Shown: positions 42,878 to 52,372, numbered from the stretch's first letter. The stretch is DNA of 61,043 nt from an uncultured Acidobacteriia bacterium (GCA_903925015.1 CAIYDY010000112.1:1-61043), one strand, 5' to 3'. The notes: a model not told the origin generated them from the sequence alone. Translations and numbers: made by a program.

Positions 42878-45800
42878 CTAGAAGTACAGGCGGAGCGAGA
42901 GCTGCATGTTGCGGACGTCACCGTTCTTGCTGGTGATCTTTCCGAAGTTGCCGCTCGTCGGATCCGTGGACGCGATGCCACTCCAGTTCGGATGGTTGAA
43001 GGCGTTGAACGCCTCCGCGCGGAACTGGAAGCCGGTCTTCTCGGTGATCGCGAACTTCTTGAACAAGCCCAAGTTTACGTTGTTGAAGCCGGGGCCGTAG
43101 ATCATGTCACGGATACCCTTTTGGGAGTTAAAGGTGCCAGCTGCGGGAGCGGTCCAGATGGCGCTGCCATCGGCGTTCTTCGGCTGGAACCAGTAAACGG
43201 CCTGGCCGTCCGTCGCCAACTGCTTGGTGTAGTTGATCGGCGCGCCACTGTAGACCCAGTAGTTGCCGATGCCGCCAGCCAAGCTGCCGTCGAGGCCGAC
43301 GCCAGCGTAATCCTGACCGCGACCGATCGAGGTCGGCGTGCCGGTCTGCTTTTGGATGATGCCGGAAACCTGCCAGCCGCCGAGAGCCTTGCCCACCAAG
43401 TCGTTGCGTCCCTTGAACACGGGGAGCTCGTACATGAAGTTGGCAATGAACACGTGACGGGTGTCAAATTCCGACGGGCCCCAGAGGTTGCCCGCGTAGT
43501 AGGTGTTGGGGATGATGTCGCGCTGGTTGGAGCCGTCGTCCATGCTCTTGGAGAGCGTGTACGCCAGGCCGAACAGCAGACCCTTCGTCAAGCGGCGGTT
43601 CCAAGAGACCTGCAACGAGTTGTAGCGGGAGCTCGCAACGTTGTCGGTTTCGCGGATCGAGTTGTAGCCTTTGTAGGGACGGAGCGCGTCGAGGTTGACA
43701 CCGGGGTTGGCGGCGACAACGCTCGGGAGCGGCTGGTTGATGTTGGACTCGCGCTGCTGGTGCAGGCCGCGGCGTCCGACGTACGCAACCGACAGGATCG
43801 AGTTGAGCGGCATCTCGCGTTCCACCGTGAAGTTCCAGTTCCAAGCTTCCGGATTCTTGAAATCGCGGCTCTGGGTGGTGACGGTGAGCGGGAGGCTGTT
43901 GGTGGTGGTGCCGCCCGGGTTGTCGGCGGAGCCGAACGAGACGTTGGCGGTCGGCTGGAAGGGCGGGTTGCCGCCGAGGAAGACCGAGTCGCTGACGCCC
44001 AAACGGGTGTAGAAGCGGCCGCCGCCGGTGCGGATGACCGTCTTCGGGTTCAGGTTGTAGGCGATGCCCAAGCGCGGCTGGATCTGGTTCCAGCGAATCT
44101 GCGAGAAGTAGTTCGGATACTTGCCGCCGCGGAACAGGTAGTCGAGCGACGAGTTGCTGGCTTCGGGGAAGCGGCCCTTGGCCGACGACGGCCAGCCGGT
44201 ACCCGGAATGACCATGCCGTTGTACTTGTCGCCGGAGCCCGGCAGGATGGTGCCGGTCTTTGGGTCGACCTTGACGGCTTGGCTCGGATCGTAGAGGGTC
44301 GGGTCGAACGTGATCATGTTGCCCCAGAGAGCGTGGTAGGGGACGATGACCGTATAGCGGAAGCCGTAGTTGACGGTCAGCTTGGAGTTGACCTTCCAGT
44401 TGTCCTGAACGAAGGGTTCGTATGAGGAGCCGCGGAAGATGGTGTAGGCGCGTTGGCCGAGTTCGGAGTAGCTGTCGAACAGGCCCATGGCCGTGTTTGC
44501 GATGGCGTTGCCGGTGCTCGGGTTGTTCGAGCGGCTGTCGCTGAACAAGAACTGGCCGTTCTGGTTGTTGGTGCAGGTCGGGCATGCGCTGACGTTGATT
44601 TCGTCGTTGTCATTTTCGCCCGAGCGCTCAAAGTAGAAGCCGAACTTGAAGGTGTGATTGCTCTTCACCCACGTCAAGCTGTCCGTGAACGTGTAGATCG
44701 GGCCCGCCGAGTGAGACGGATACGGGTTGCCGGTCAGACCGCTGAGGCCCGCGATGTTCGCGGTCGGGATGCGGTTTTGGATCAGCTTGCCGTCCGGGAA
44801 GATGTACTTGTAGTTGATGCCGGCCGTGGTGCGGTCGAAGAAGTGGGCGGTATCGACCGGGATATACACGTCGTCGAGCGAAACCGTCACGACTGCCTCA
44901 TTGACCATGGTGGGGCTGATGGTCCAGACGTGGTCGAGCGAGTTTGTCTGGTTCGGGCGGTTGAAGTACTTCGGCGTCTCGGTCGGAGTTCCGTCGAGTG
45001 GCTGGTATTCCCAGAACGCGTAGTTGTTGCGGCGGAACTGCAGGCGCATCTTGTCGTTGATGTTGTAATCAGCCGACAGTGTGTCCTTGCGCTGGTTCTG
45101 CGGGTGCTGGGCGGTGATGTAGTAGTTCGACGTGCCGCCGATGAAGTTGCCGGCCGAGAGATTCGGAACCGGATAGGCCTTCAGGATGCCGGAGCCGTTC
45201 TGGCTGACCTGGCTCTTCGGGATGATGTTGCCGGGGAAGGCAATGCCCGTGGTCGGATCCTTGATGGTGACAACCTTGGCCTGCGTGTTGGCCGGCCCAA
45301 GGGCAAGCAACTCGCTGAAATCGCCCTGGCGCATCAGGAGCGTGGGAACGTTCCAGGTGGCGCTGTCGGTGAAGCGGTAGCGAACCCACTCCTCGCCGAA
45401 GTACCAGAAGAACTTGTCCTTGCTGCTGTTAAACTTGCCGGGCCAGTAGGCCGGGCCGCCGATGTTGTAACCGAACTGGTTGTAGCGGATGGGCGCGGCG
45501 AAGTTCTGTCCCGGGGTTTTGTTGCGCTGCCAGGTGTTGGCGTTGAAGACGTCGTTGCGGACGTATTCATAGGCCGCGCCGTGGAAATCCTTGCCGCCCG
45601 GCTTGGTGACGATGCGGATCTGCGCGCCGGAGGTGCGTCCGTATTCGGCAGCATAGGCAGCCGTCAGGATCTGCACTTCCGAGGTCGAGTCCACGTCGGC
45701 CGCGCCGAGGCTGGTGCCGTTGGAACGGGTACGGGTGGCCGGTGCGCCGTCATACGTGATGAGGTTTTCCGGATTGCGGGAACCGTTGAAGTTTGACGGG

Positions 45801-46336
45801 CCCTGCGTGAAGTTGAAGCTGAGGCCGGCCAGGTTGCCGCCACGGGCACCGGGAACGAGCGACGCCAAGCCGACCGGGTTGCGGCCGTTGAGCTCGAGCG
45901 AGTCGATCTGTTCGCGGGTGACCAGCTTCTGCACGGTGGCGCTTTCGGTCTGCAGCGCGGTTGCCGAGGCGGTAACCTCGACGGTTTCGGAGGCTGCGCC
46001 GACCGTCAGCGTTGCGTCGATGCCAAGCTTGCTGGCGGCGTCGAGTTTGTTGCTGACACTTTCGAACTTTTTGAAACCAGCTGCTTCCACGGTAACCGTG
46101 TACAGGCCAGCCTGGACGTTGGTAAACGTGTAAACACCCGATTCGTTGGTTTTGGTTTGACGTTCGGCACCGGTGCCTTGGTTCTTCGCCTTGACGGTGG
46201 CGTTGGGCACGGAGGATGCGGACTGGTCTTTGACGACGCCCTGGATCGAACCGAGGTCCGATTGGGCGAACAACGCGGATGCGGAGATCGCAAGCGCGGC
46301 GATGGCGAACGCTGTGGTTCGTTTGCTACTGTTCAT
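42878..46336 (-). CDS. Oar-like TonB-dependent receptor
   Basis: This 1152-residue outer-membrane protein has a signal peptide (TTAFAIAALAISASALFAQ). A carboxypeptidase-regulatory-like domain follows (about 28-110: GSIQGVVKDQSASSVPNATV, then VYTFTNVQAGLYTVTVEAAGF), then a plug region (VTREQIDSLELNGRNPVGLA, GGNLAGLSFNFTQG) and a long barrel. It ends MQLSLRLYF with the terminal Phe. This is the Oar/TonB-dependent-transporter type abundant in soil Acidobacteria. The substrate is unknown. A strong terminator follows; AGGGG precedes the ATG by 10 bases. Confidence 0.93.
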   Translation of the reverse strand: MNSSKRTTAFAIAALAISASALFAQSDLGSIQGVVKDQSASSVPNATVKAKNQGTGAERQTKTNESGVYTFTNVQAGLYTVTVEAAGFKKFESVSNKLDAASKLGIDATLTVGAASETVEVTASATALQTESATVQKLVTREQIDSLELNGRNPVGLASLVPGARGGNLAGLSFNFTQGPSNFNGSRNPENLITYDGAPATRTRSNGTSLGAADVDSTSEVQILTAAYAAEYGRTSGAQIRIVTKPGGKDFHGAAYEYVRNDVFNANTWQRNKTPGQNFAAPIRYNQFGYNIGGPAYWPGKFNSSKDKFFWYFGEEWVRYRFTDSATWNVPTLLMRQGDFSELLALGPANTQAKVVTIKDPTTGIAFPGNIIPKSQVSQNGSGILKAYPVPNLSAGNFIGGTSNYYITAQHPQNQRKDTLSADYNINDKMRLQFRRNNYAFWEYQPLDGTPTETPKYFNRPNQTNSLDHVWTISPTMVNEAVVTVSLDDVYIPVDTAHFFDRTTAGINYKYIFPDGKLIQNRIPTANIAGLSGLTGNPYPSHSAGPIYTFTDSLTWVKSNHTFKFGFYFERSGENDNDEINVSACPTCTNNQNGQFLFSDSRSNNPSTGNAIANTAMGLFDSYSELGQRAYTIFRGSSYEPFVQDNWKVNSKLTVNYGFRYTVIVPYHALWGNMITFDPTLYDPSQAVKVDPKTGTILPGSGDKYNGMVIPGTGWPSSAKGRFPEASNSSLDYLFRGGKYPNYFSQIRWNQIQPRLGIAYNLNPKTVIRTGGGRFYTRLGVSDSVFLGGNPPFQPTANVSFGSADNPGGTTTNSLPLTVTTQSRDFKNPEAWNWNFTVEREMPLNSILSVAYVGRRGLHQQRESNINQPLPSVVAANPGVNLDALRPYKGYNSIRETDNVASSRYNSLQVSWNRRLTKGLLFGLAYTLSKSMDDGSNQRDIIPNTYYAGNLWGPSEFDTRHVFIANFMYELPVFKGRNDLVGKALGGWQVSGIIQKQTGTPTSIGRGQDYAGVGLDGSLAGGIGNYWVYSGAPINYTKQLATDGQAVYWFQPKNADGSAIWTAPAAGTFNSQKGIRDMIYGPGFNNVNLGLFKKFAITEKTGFQFRAEAFNAFNHPNWSGIASTDPTSGNFGKITSKNGDVRNMQLSLRLYF

Positions 46337-46501
46337 AATTTGAAAACCCCTGTGTTTGACGTTCAGCGCGAAACCGTCCCCCTGCTGCGGGGCAAGCGCT
46401 GAAGCCGCCTCAATTAGTTTATCGGATCACTGCAGGGAAAATCAAAATGTAACCGAACCTGCGCAGCAACCGGCGCGTCCAAGCAGCATCCAGCAGCCTG
46501 T

Positions 46502-46990
46502 TTAAAACAGCCGGGCTTGGTCGGGATGCACTTGCGGTTTCTTCCTCCCCGATTTGACGGCAACGTTGAGCGGACTTCCCACCACACCCAACACTTGGAT
46601 TCCCCGCAGCGATACTTTCGGCACGAAGACCTTTTGGTGGTTCCCGTCCGGCTCGGGTGGAGTGAACGTGTATCCCGTGGCGTCCCACAAGAGCAGATTG
46701 TTGGGCAGGACACCTTCCATGATGTCTCCGTCAACCAGCGACATCCGTACCCACAGGCCTTCGAACTTGGGGCGGGAGTGGAACACCGTGCGCGTTAGCG
46801 CGGCACCGTCGAATTCCTTCACAAACGACACGTACTTGACGTGCCCATAAGGAATCACCAGCAATTCTGCTGACGGCTTGATCAGCTCCATGCTCTGGGC
46901 CTGAAGGTAGGACCGGGGATCAACGAAGCCGTACAGCGTTTCACGGTCGAAACGCCGGACAGCCACCATTTTTGCCGTGGATCCACCCAT
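46502..46990 (-). CDS. DUF6982-like hypothetical protein
   Basis: This 162-residue soluble protein has segments MVAVRRFDRETLYGFVDP, LLVIPYGHVKYVSFVKEFDG, then RTVFHSRPKFEGLWVRMSLV and GDIMEGVLPNNLLLW. The pattern suggests a small beta-barrel domain related to the DUF6982 group, which resembles PilZ-like folds and is common in Acidobacteria. ATG 46969 (M8) is an alternative start. It is divergent from xerD. The biochemical role is unknown and family assignment is from pattern memory only. Confidence 0.65.
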   Translation of the reverse strand: MGGSTAKMVAVRRFDRETLYGFVDPRSYLQAQSMELIKPSAELLVIPYGHVKYVSFVKEFDGAALTRTVFHSRPKFEGLWVRMSLVDGDIMEGVLPNNLLLWDATGYTFTPPEPDGNHQKVFVPKVSLRGIQVLGVVGSPLNVAVKSGRKKPQVHPDQARLF

Positions 46991-47082
46991 TTTTCCAAAC
47001 CTTCAGCATGGCCGGTCCCGGACCGGATGCGCCATTTGCCGAGTTTATCGTATCATTACAATACGAGGCGTTCTTTCACTGC

Positions 47083-47994
47083 ATGGCGGACCAAGTTCTG
47101 GCGGAGACTCCTTTGTCGCGCGGTATCCGGGCCTTTCTGGCCCACTGCCGCATGGAGCGCGGACTTTCCAAAAACACCCTCCAAGCCTACGCCACGGATC
47201 TGGATGGCCTTCTTGCCTTTCTCCAACCCCTCACCCAAGGAAACTATCCCGACCGCGAATCCCTCGCCATTTACGTCAACGCCCTGTATGCCCGTGAACT
47301 GAACAGCCGTTCCATCGCCCGGCATCTGAGCGCTGTCCGCGGCCTCTGCCATTTCCTAATGGGCGAGGGCTTGCTCGCCACCGACCCCACTGAGCATATC
47401 GGCAGTCCCAAGCAGTGGGCCACTATCCCCAAGTTCCTTAACAAGGAGCAGGTTGAACAGCTCATCCAGGCCCCTGACCTGTCCAAGCCCAGCGGTGTTC
47501 GGGATCGGGCCATGTTTGAGCTTCTCTATGCCACCGGGATCCGGGTCAGCGAGTTGATCAAACTGCGCCGGACCAATTTGGACACCGGCCTGGGCTTGGT
47601 CCGCGTGACGGGCAAAGGCAACAAACAGCGCATCGTTCCGGTTCACGCCGAGGCCTTGGCTGCCGTTCGCCGGTACGTGGAGGAAGCACGCGAACTTCTC
47701 CTCAAAGGCAAGGACTCCCCGGACCTCTTCGTAACCGCGAGGGGCTCCGGCATGACCCGCCAAGGGTTCTGGGCCGCCGTGAAAATCAATGGCAAACGCG
47801 CCGGGATATTCCACAACCTCTCCCCGCACGTGCTGCGCCACACCTTTGCCACCCATCTTTTGGAAGGCGGTGCCGACCTCCGCAGCCTCCAAGCGATGCT
47901 TGGCCACTCCGACATCTCCACCACCGAAATCTATACCCACGTGGTCCGCTCCCGTCTGCGCGAGACGGTGGACCGTTTTCATCCCAGGGCCTGA
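47083..47994 (+). CDS. xerD: tyrosine recombinase XerD
   Basis: This 303-residue site-specific recombinase probably resolves chromosome dimers at dif. It has an N-terminal SAM-like core-binding domain (about 10-95) and a catalytic domain with the full set Arg154 (ATGIRVSEL), Lys178 (TGKGNKQR), His249 and Arg252 (PHVLRHTFATHLL), His275 (MLGHSDIST) and Tyr284 (TEIYTHV). The start at 47083 is chosen over ATG 46972 because the latter overlaps the divergent gene and adds non-conserved residues. It precedes the CCA-adding enzyme gene by 19 bp. The chromosomal housekeeping context and length argue against an integrase of a mobile element. Confidence 0.93.
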   Translation: MADQVLAETPLSRGIRAFLAHCRMERGLSKNTLQAYATDLDGLLAFLQPLTQGNYPDRESLAIYVNALYARELNSRSIARHLSAVRGLCHFLMGEGLLATDPTEHIGSPKQWATIPKFLNKEQVEQLIQAPDLSKPSGVRDRAMFELLYATGIRVSELIKLRRTNLDTGLGLVRVTGKGNKQRIVPVHAEALAAVRRYVEEARELLLKGKDSPDLFVTARGSGMTRQGFWAAVKINGKRAGIFHNLSPHVLRHTFATHLLEGGADLRSLQAMLGHSDISTTEIYTHVVRSRLRETVDRFHPRA

Positions 47995-48013
47995 ATCGAC
48001 CGGAGAATGAGCC

Positions 48014-49228
48014 ATGACCGACTACCTTTTCCTGCTTGAAAACCATGTGGATGCCAGCCAGGCAAGGGTGCTCTCCGCCATGGAATGCCTTGCAGCCAAG
48101 GCCGTTACCGGATTGTGGCTGACGGGTGGCGCTGTCCGCGACCTCCTGTGTTCCGTTCCCATCCGCGATTTCGATTTCACCGTGGAACGTGGCGGCCCGG
48201 CATTGGGACTCGCACTCGCGGAGGAAGTCGGCGGCAACATTTTGGCCCAGGATCCACTCGCAAGATGGGTGGAACTGTCTTTGGCCGGTGGCATTTCCGT
48301 CTCGGTCTCCAACGCCCGCACCGAGGTGCGCTCGCAGCCCGGCGGCACCCCCGTAATTGCACCCGCCATGATCCAGGAGGATTTGCGGCGGCGCGACTTC
48401 ACGATCAACGCTATCGCGATTTCCCTCGGCCGCCGCTCACGGGGACTGATGGTGGATCCCCTCAACGGCGAGTCCGACATTGCCAACCGGGAGTTGCGCA
48501 CCTGCGGGTCGGAATGTTTCTTTGACGACCCGGCGCGAATCTTCCGCATGATCCGCTTCAAACACGCCTTGGGCTTCGAATTCGCCACCCGCACTGCCAC
48601 TCGCCTCGAAACCGCCATCGGCGAGGAATGGCACAGACTTGTGGGACCCCGGTTCGTTGCGCACGAGTTCCTCTCGATGTCCCTCCACCCTGCCGCAGCC
48701 GCCATGGTCGCCGAGTTGGATTCGCTGGGCTTGATGTCGCTGATCCACCCCGCCCTCACAGGCGATGCGCTGGATCTGCCGGGTGTGGCCCGCTTTGGCG
48801 AAACCGCCCGCCAGTACCTGCCACCGGGCAGCACCGGGGCGCTGGCATTTCTTTCCGTGCTTTTGGATCGGCTTGATCCCGCCGAGCGGGCCGCTGCCAG
48901 TGCTGCCTGCGGCCTCTCCCCGGCTGACCAAACTCGCTGGGATGGTTTCGGAACGCGTGTCGCGGAGCTCGAATCGAAAATTGGACCCAGTCCAAAGTCG
49001 CCCTTCGAAATTTGGGAGGCCTTGGACTCCGCCTCCCCCGATGAAATCGCGGCACTGCTCTTCCGCAATTCCTTTCCCGAATTAGCCGAACGCATCGCCG
49101 CCTTCTACGACATCTACCAACCGGAAGCACTGGACGCCCTCGGCGCCGGCGGTCCCGTCGCCACAGCGGAACGTGCTCGAATCGTCGCAGCACGATTTGC
49201 CAAATCCGATTTCCCCTCCACCTCGTAA
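48014..49228 (+). CDS. cca: CCA-adding tRNA nucleotidyltransferase / poly(A) polymerase family
   Basis: This 404-residue class II nucleotidyltransferase has LTGGAVRDLLCSVPIRDFDF (GG and DxD metal site, about 36-56) and QEDLRRRDFTINAIAI (about 120-135), plus DPARIFRMIRFKHALGFEF for the neck region. It should build or repair tRNA 3-prime CCA ends; CCA- and poly(A)-polymerases of this class are hard to separate by sequence. A good RBS (GGAG at 48001-48004) precedes the ATG. It is 19 bp downstream of xerD. Confidence 0.87.
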   Translation: MTDYLFLLENHVDASQARVLSAMECLAAKAVTGLWLTGGAVRDLLCSVPIRDFDFTVERGGPALGLALAEEVGGNILAQDPLARWVELSLAGGISVSVSNARTEVRSQPGGTPVIAPAMIQEDLRRRDFTINAIAISLGRRSRGLMVDPLNGESDIANRELRTCGSECFFDDPARIFRMIRFKHALGFEFATRTATRLETAIGEEWHRLVGPRFVAHEFLSMSLHPAAAAMVAELDSLGLMSLIHPALTGDALDLPGVARFGETARQYLPPGSTGALAFLSVLLDRLDPAERAAASAACGLSPADQTRWDGFGTRVAELESKIGPSPKSPFEIWEALDSASPDEIAALLFRNSFPELAERIAAFYDIYQPEALDALGAGGPVATAERARIVAARFAKSDFPSTS

Positions 49229-49283
49229 TTGATACTTACGGCGTGCCACGATTCGCAGGAACGTGCTACCGTGAAAGCGATTC

Positions 49284-50183
49284 ATGCACATTCCGGACGG
49301 CTTCCTCAGTGCGCGTGTTTGGGTTCCGCTCGATTTGGCGGCGGCACCTGCCGTGGCGTGGCTCGGCCGGAGGGCGCAGCGCGATTTCGACCACCACAGG
49401 ATTCCCCTAATGGGGGTGATGGGCGCGTTCATCTTCGCAGCCCAAATGATCAATTTTCCGGTTGGCAACGGGACCAGCGGACATCTTGTCGGCGGTGCCC
49501 TGCTGTCGTTCACGCTGGGACCGGCTGCGGCGTCCATCGTCATGACCGCCATTTTGGCGATCCAAGCCTTGATTTTCCAGGACGGGGGGCTGCTGGCTCT
49601 CGGTGCCAATGTCTTCAATATGGCGATTGCGGGCGTGCTGGCCGGATATCTGCCCTACCTGCTGTTGAAGGGCCGCAAATACGGAATTTTCCTTGGTGGT
49701 GTGCTTTCGCTGCTTGTGAGTGCGATTCTCGCCTTGGTTGAACTTGCGCTGTCGGGTGTGCCCATGCCAAGGGCCGTGCTGACTGTTTCCGTCGCTCTTT
49801 TCGTGGTGTCCGCCGTGGTGGAAGGGGCGATCACCGTGGCCGTTGTTGGCGCACTGGAGAAGATCCAACCCGGGTTCCTCCGCAGGCCAGCTGCCAATGG
49901 CGGCTCCGCCCGTATCGCGCTCGCTCTTGCCGCATCGGTCCTCGCTTGCGCCGGAGTATTCGTTGCCTCACAGCATCCCGACGGCTTGGAGCGTTTCGCC
50001 CAAAAGACCGGAATCTGGTCCAACGCCAAATCTGTGGTCCATTCCCCGCTCGCCGACTACCAAATGGCGGGCGGACATTGGATTGGCAGAAGCATTGCCG
50101 GACTTCTCGGTATCGGCATCGTCTATCTTGTCTGCCGGGTCGCCACGCGGGCGCTTTCGCAACGTCCGGGGGAGGGTTCCTGA
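49284..50183 (+). CDS. cbiM: cobalt/nickel ECF transporter S-component CbiM fused to PDGLE (CbiN-like) domain
   Basis: This 299-residue membrane protein begins MHIPDGFLS, whose N-terminal Met-His is the metal-binding hallmark of CbiM/NikM. Six or so membrane segments follow. The C-terminal third (about 205-290) has SQHPDGLERFAQKTG and SPLADYQM, the PDGLE module that acts in place of a separate CbiN. It forms an operon with cbiQ and cbiO. Cobalt versus nickel cannot be told from this sequence. No B12 riboswitch fits in the 55-bp gap upstream. Confidence 0.93.
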   Translation: MHIPDGFLSARVWVPLDLAAAPAVAWLGRRAQRDFDHHRIPLMGVMGAFIFAAQMINFPVGNGTSGHLVGGALLSFTLGPAAASIVMTAILAIQALIFQDGGLLALGANVFNMAIAGVLAGYLPYLLLKGRKYGIFLGGVLSLLVSAILALVELALSGVPMPRAVLTVSVALFVVSAVVEGAITVAVVGALEKIQPGFLRRPAANGGSARIALALAASVLACAGVFVASQHPDGLERFAQKTGIWSNAKSVVHSPLADYQMAGGHWIGRSIAGLLGIGIVYLVCRVATRALSQRPGEGS

Positions 50184-50184
50184 T

Positions 50185-50892
50185 TTGCGCCACGCCCGGA
50201 TCGACCGCTGGAGCCGCTTGGATAGCCCTGTGCACCGCCTCCATCCGGTGGCCAAAGTGCTCGCCGCCCTCGGAATGCTGGTGGCAGTCGCCACGATGAC
50301 CAAGCCGGTCTTGCACTTGGTCGCAGTCTATTTCGCCATGCTGGGAGTTTGCGTCCTTGCAGCCCGTCTGCCCGTCGTGCGGATGCTGACAGGTGCCGCC
50401 GTGGTGTTGCCTTTCGCCTGCGCCATCGGCGTAGTCTCGATTCTTTCCGGCGATCCGAATCGTGCCATCATGCTGTTGGTCCGCAGCTATCTTTCGTCCC
50501 TGACTGCCCTGCTTCTCGTCGCGTCCACGCCACTGTCGGAGCTTCTTGGCGGCTTGGACCGCCTCGGTGCCCCCGCGTTCCTACTGCAAGTGATGCAATT
50601 TCTGTACCGTTACCTAATGGTTCTGCGTGAGGAGGCCAGTGCCATGCGGGACGCCGCTGCCAGCCGTGCCGGGTCGGTGCGGATTCTCGAATTCAAAAAG
50701 GCGGCCGGGGCGGCTGGTGTCTTGTTCGCGAGGGCCCACACCCGTGCCAGCGCCATCCACCGCGCCATGGTTGCACGCGGTTTTGACGGACGGATGCCGA
50801 CCTTTCGCCCTACGCCCCTCCTCCTCTCGGACGCCATTTTCGCGGCAGCGGCCGTTTGCGCCGTGGTCGCAGCCAGGTTGGCCCTGAAATGA
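50185..50892 (+). CDS. cbiQ: cobalt/nickel ECF transporter T-component CbiQ
   Basis: This 235-residue transmembrane coupling protein starts at TTG 50185 with GGAGG at 50171-50175, one base after the cbiM stop. It reads LRHARIDRWSRLDSPVHRLH, the typical CbiQ opening, with four or five membrane segments after that. The cytoplasmic coupling helices include ASRAGSVRILEFKKAAGAAG and HTRASAIHRAMVARGFDG, where the A-R-G motifs contact the ATPase. Its stop overlaps the cbiO start (ATGA). Confidence 0.92.
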   Translation: MRHARIDRWSRLDSPVHRLHPVAKVLAALGMLVAVATMTKPVLHLVAVYFAMLGVCVLAARLPVVRMLTGAAVVLPFACAIGVVSILSGDPNRAIMLLVRSYLSSLTALLLVASTPLSELLGGLDRLGAPAFLLQVMQFLYRYLMVLREEASAMRDAAASRAGSVRILEFKKAAGAAGVLFARAHTRASAIHRAMVARGFDGRMPTFRPTPLLLSDAIFAAAAVCAVVAARLALK

Positions 50893-51575
50893 GCCCCATC
50901 GTCCAAGTCCGAGGTCTCCGCTATGCCTACGAAGACGGCACGGAGGCGCTGAAAGGCATCGATTTTGAACTCCAGCCCGGTGAAACCGTGGCCCTGCTGG
51001 GTGCCAACGGATCCGGCAAAACTACCTTCGCCCTGCACCTGAACGGCCTGCTCCGGGCCACCTCCGGTACCATTGCCATTGATGGCTTGGAGCTGCGTGA
51101 AAGCAATTTGAAAGAAATCCGGCGTCGTGTCGGCTTGGTCTTCCAGGATTCCGACAACCAGTTGTTCATGCCGACCGTGCTCGAGGACGTAGCCTTTGCT
51201 CCTTTGGCCGCCGGGATCAATTCCACCGCGGCCCTGGCTAAGGCCTGGCTGGCCTTGGAGCAGGTTGGAATGGCCCACAAGGCAGGGAAGGCTCCATGGC
51301 ATCTGAGCGCCGGGGAGAAGAAGCGCGTCGCGATCGCCGGAATCCTGGCTGAGGAACCGAAAATCCTCGTGCTGGACGAGCCAACCACTTTTCTCGACCC
51401 GCCCGGCCAACGCGGTCTGGCGGAACTCCTGTCCAGCCTACCCCAAGCCAAGATCCTGATCACCCACGATGTTCCGTTCGCAGCCAGGCTCGCCGAAGTG
51501 GCAGTTTTCTTCCAGGAAGGCAGAATTGCAGCCAAAGACACAATCCCCACCATCGTCCGCCAATTCGACTGGTGA
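50889..51575 (+). CDS. cbiO: cobalt/nickel ECF transporter ATPase CbiO
   Basis: This 228-residue ABC ATPase has Walker A GANGSGKTT (about 38-46), Q-loop FQDSDNQLF, signature LSAGEKKRVAIAG, Walker B ILVLDEPTT and switch His in ITHD. FQDSDNQLF is typical of ECF-type A components. The start at 50889 overlaps the cbiQ stop; a longer frame from 50856 is inside cbiQ. A single ATPase gene implies a homodimer. It is the last gene of the transporter operon. Confidence 0.95.
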   Translation: MSPIVQVRGLRYAYEDGTEALKGIDFELQPGETVALLGANGSGKTTFALHLNGLLRATSGTIAIDGLELRESNLKEIRRRVGLVFQDSDNQLFMPTVLEDVAFAPLAAGINSTAALAKAWLALEQVGMAHKAGKAPWHLSAGEKKRVAIAGILAEEPKILVLDEPTTFLDPPGQRGLAELLSSLPQAKILITHDVPFAARLAEVAVFFQEGRIAAKDTIPTIVRQFDW

Positions 51576-51600
51576 GTCCGGGCTGGAACAATAGGTTGGG

Positions 51601-51861
51601 CTACGCCGAGGTGGCCTTCGCCATCCGCACTTTTTCCCACCGGCGGTTCTGTGCCTCGGCAATGCGCTTGCGGGCGTCCGGTGTCAAGTTTCTCTTCAAT
51701 GGTCCGGAAATGGGCGTCGGAGTTCTTACCTCGGACGGTCTTTGACTCAATCGCCTCCGGACCTCGTCCAGGCGCGCTTGGATTGCGTCCCTTTGCGATA
51801 CCATGTGTTTCAAAGCGTATTCCAAGATTTCAGTGCTTGTGCTCGATTTGTCCAGTGCCAT
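51601..51861 (-). CDS. small basic protein with ARKRIAEAQNRRWEK motif
   Basis: This 86-residue protein has an N-terminal helical, probably coiled-coil region (about 10-42) and a basic C-terminus, LTPDARKRIAEAQNRRWEKV. Similar short basic C-terminal motifs occur in small Acidobacterial DNA-binding-like proteins. The function is not known; a nucleoid or DNA-binding role is an inference from charge. It is convergent with cbiO at 25 bp, and 73 bp separate it from divergent dtd. Confidence 0.6.
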   Translation of the reverse strand: MALDKSSTSTEILEYALKHMVSQRDAIQARLDEVRRRLSQRPSEVRTPTPISGPLKRNLTPDARKRIAEAQNRRWEKVRMAKATSA

Positions 51862-51934
51862 AAAACTCCCGTTAATATATCATGCAACACTATCAAATTG
51901 AAACCAAAAAGGAATGCACAGAGGGCGACAATTT

Positions 51935-52372
51935 GTGAGGATACTCTTGCAACGCGCGGCCCGCGCCAGTGTAACCGTGGATGGCCAGGTTGTTGGCCAG
52001 ATCAACCGGGGTATTCTTGCACTTGTTGGCTTCGGGGCCGGTGACACCACTGCGGAAGCCGACCGGCTTGCCGCCAAAATGCTCCAGCTCCGGATATTTT
52101 CAGACGATGCCGGAAAGATGAATTTGAACGCCATTGACATCCAGGCCGAGCTTCTCCTCGTCTCCCAGTTCACCCTCTACGGCGACTGCCGCAAAGGACG
52201 CCGCCCCAGCTTCGACGGCGCCGCCCCTCCCGCAGCCGCCCGCGAACTCTATGACTACTTTGTGGCAAAAGTAAAGGAATCCGGTCTCACCACACAAACC
52301 GGCATCTTCCAGGCGCACATGGAGGTTGAACTGGTCAACGATGGACCCGTAACCTTCCTGCTCGAGTCGTGA
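51935..52372 (+). CDS. dtd: D-aminoacyl-tRNA deacylase
   Basis: This 145-residue enzyme hydrolyses D-amino acids mischarged on tRNA. GTG 51935 gives the family N-terminus VRILLQRAARASVTVDG; an upstream ATG at 51914 is less likely. Motifs SQFTLYGD (catalytic Thr) and NDGPVTFLLES (Gly-cisPro chirality site) are both intact. The length is standard. It stands alone upstream of the ECF sigma operon. Confidence 0.95.
   Translation: MRILLQRAARASVTVDGQVVGQINRGILALVGFGAGDTTAEADRLAAKMLQLRIFSDDAGKMNLNAIDIQAELLLVSQFTLYGDCRKGRRPSFDGAAPPAAARELYDYFVAKVKESGLTTQTGIFQAHMEVELVNDGPVTFLLES

Noticed and set aside
42815-45796. Long open plus-strand frames (about 536 and 447 codons) antisense to the second TonB receptor
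   Set aside because: They are products of high-GC codon bias opposite a well-supported gene; the translations are Val/Arg/Ala-rich without motifs, and the opposite strand encodes a complete receptor with signal peptide and terminal Phe.
46498-46515. CTGTTTAAAACAG palindrome as a terminator of the DUF6982-like gene
   Set aside because: The stem is only 6 bp, AT-rich, and lacks a following T-run on the minus strand.
47083-47994. Tyrosine recombinase as an integrase of a mobile element
   Set aside because: Length, full XerD motif set and tight linkage to the CCA-adding enzyme argue for chromosomal XerD; no attachment-site repeats or phage genes were seen.
49229-49283. B12 riboswitch upstream of cbiM
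   Set aside because: Only 55 bp separate cca and cbiM, too short for the element, and no B12-box-like sequence was found.
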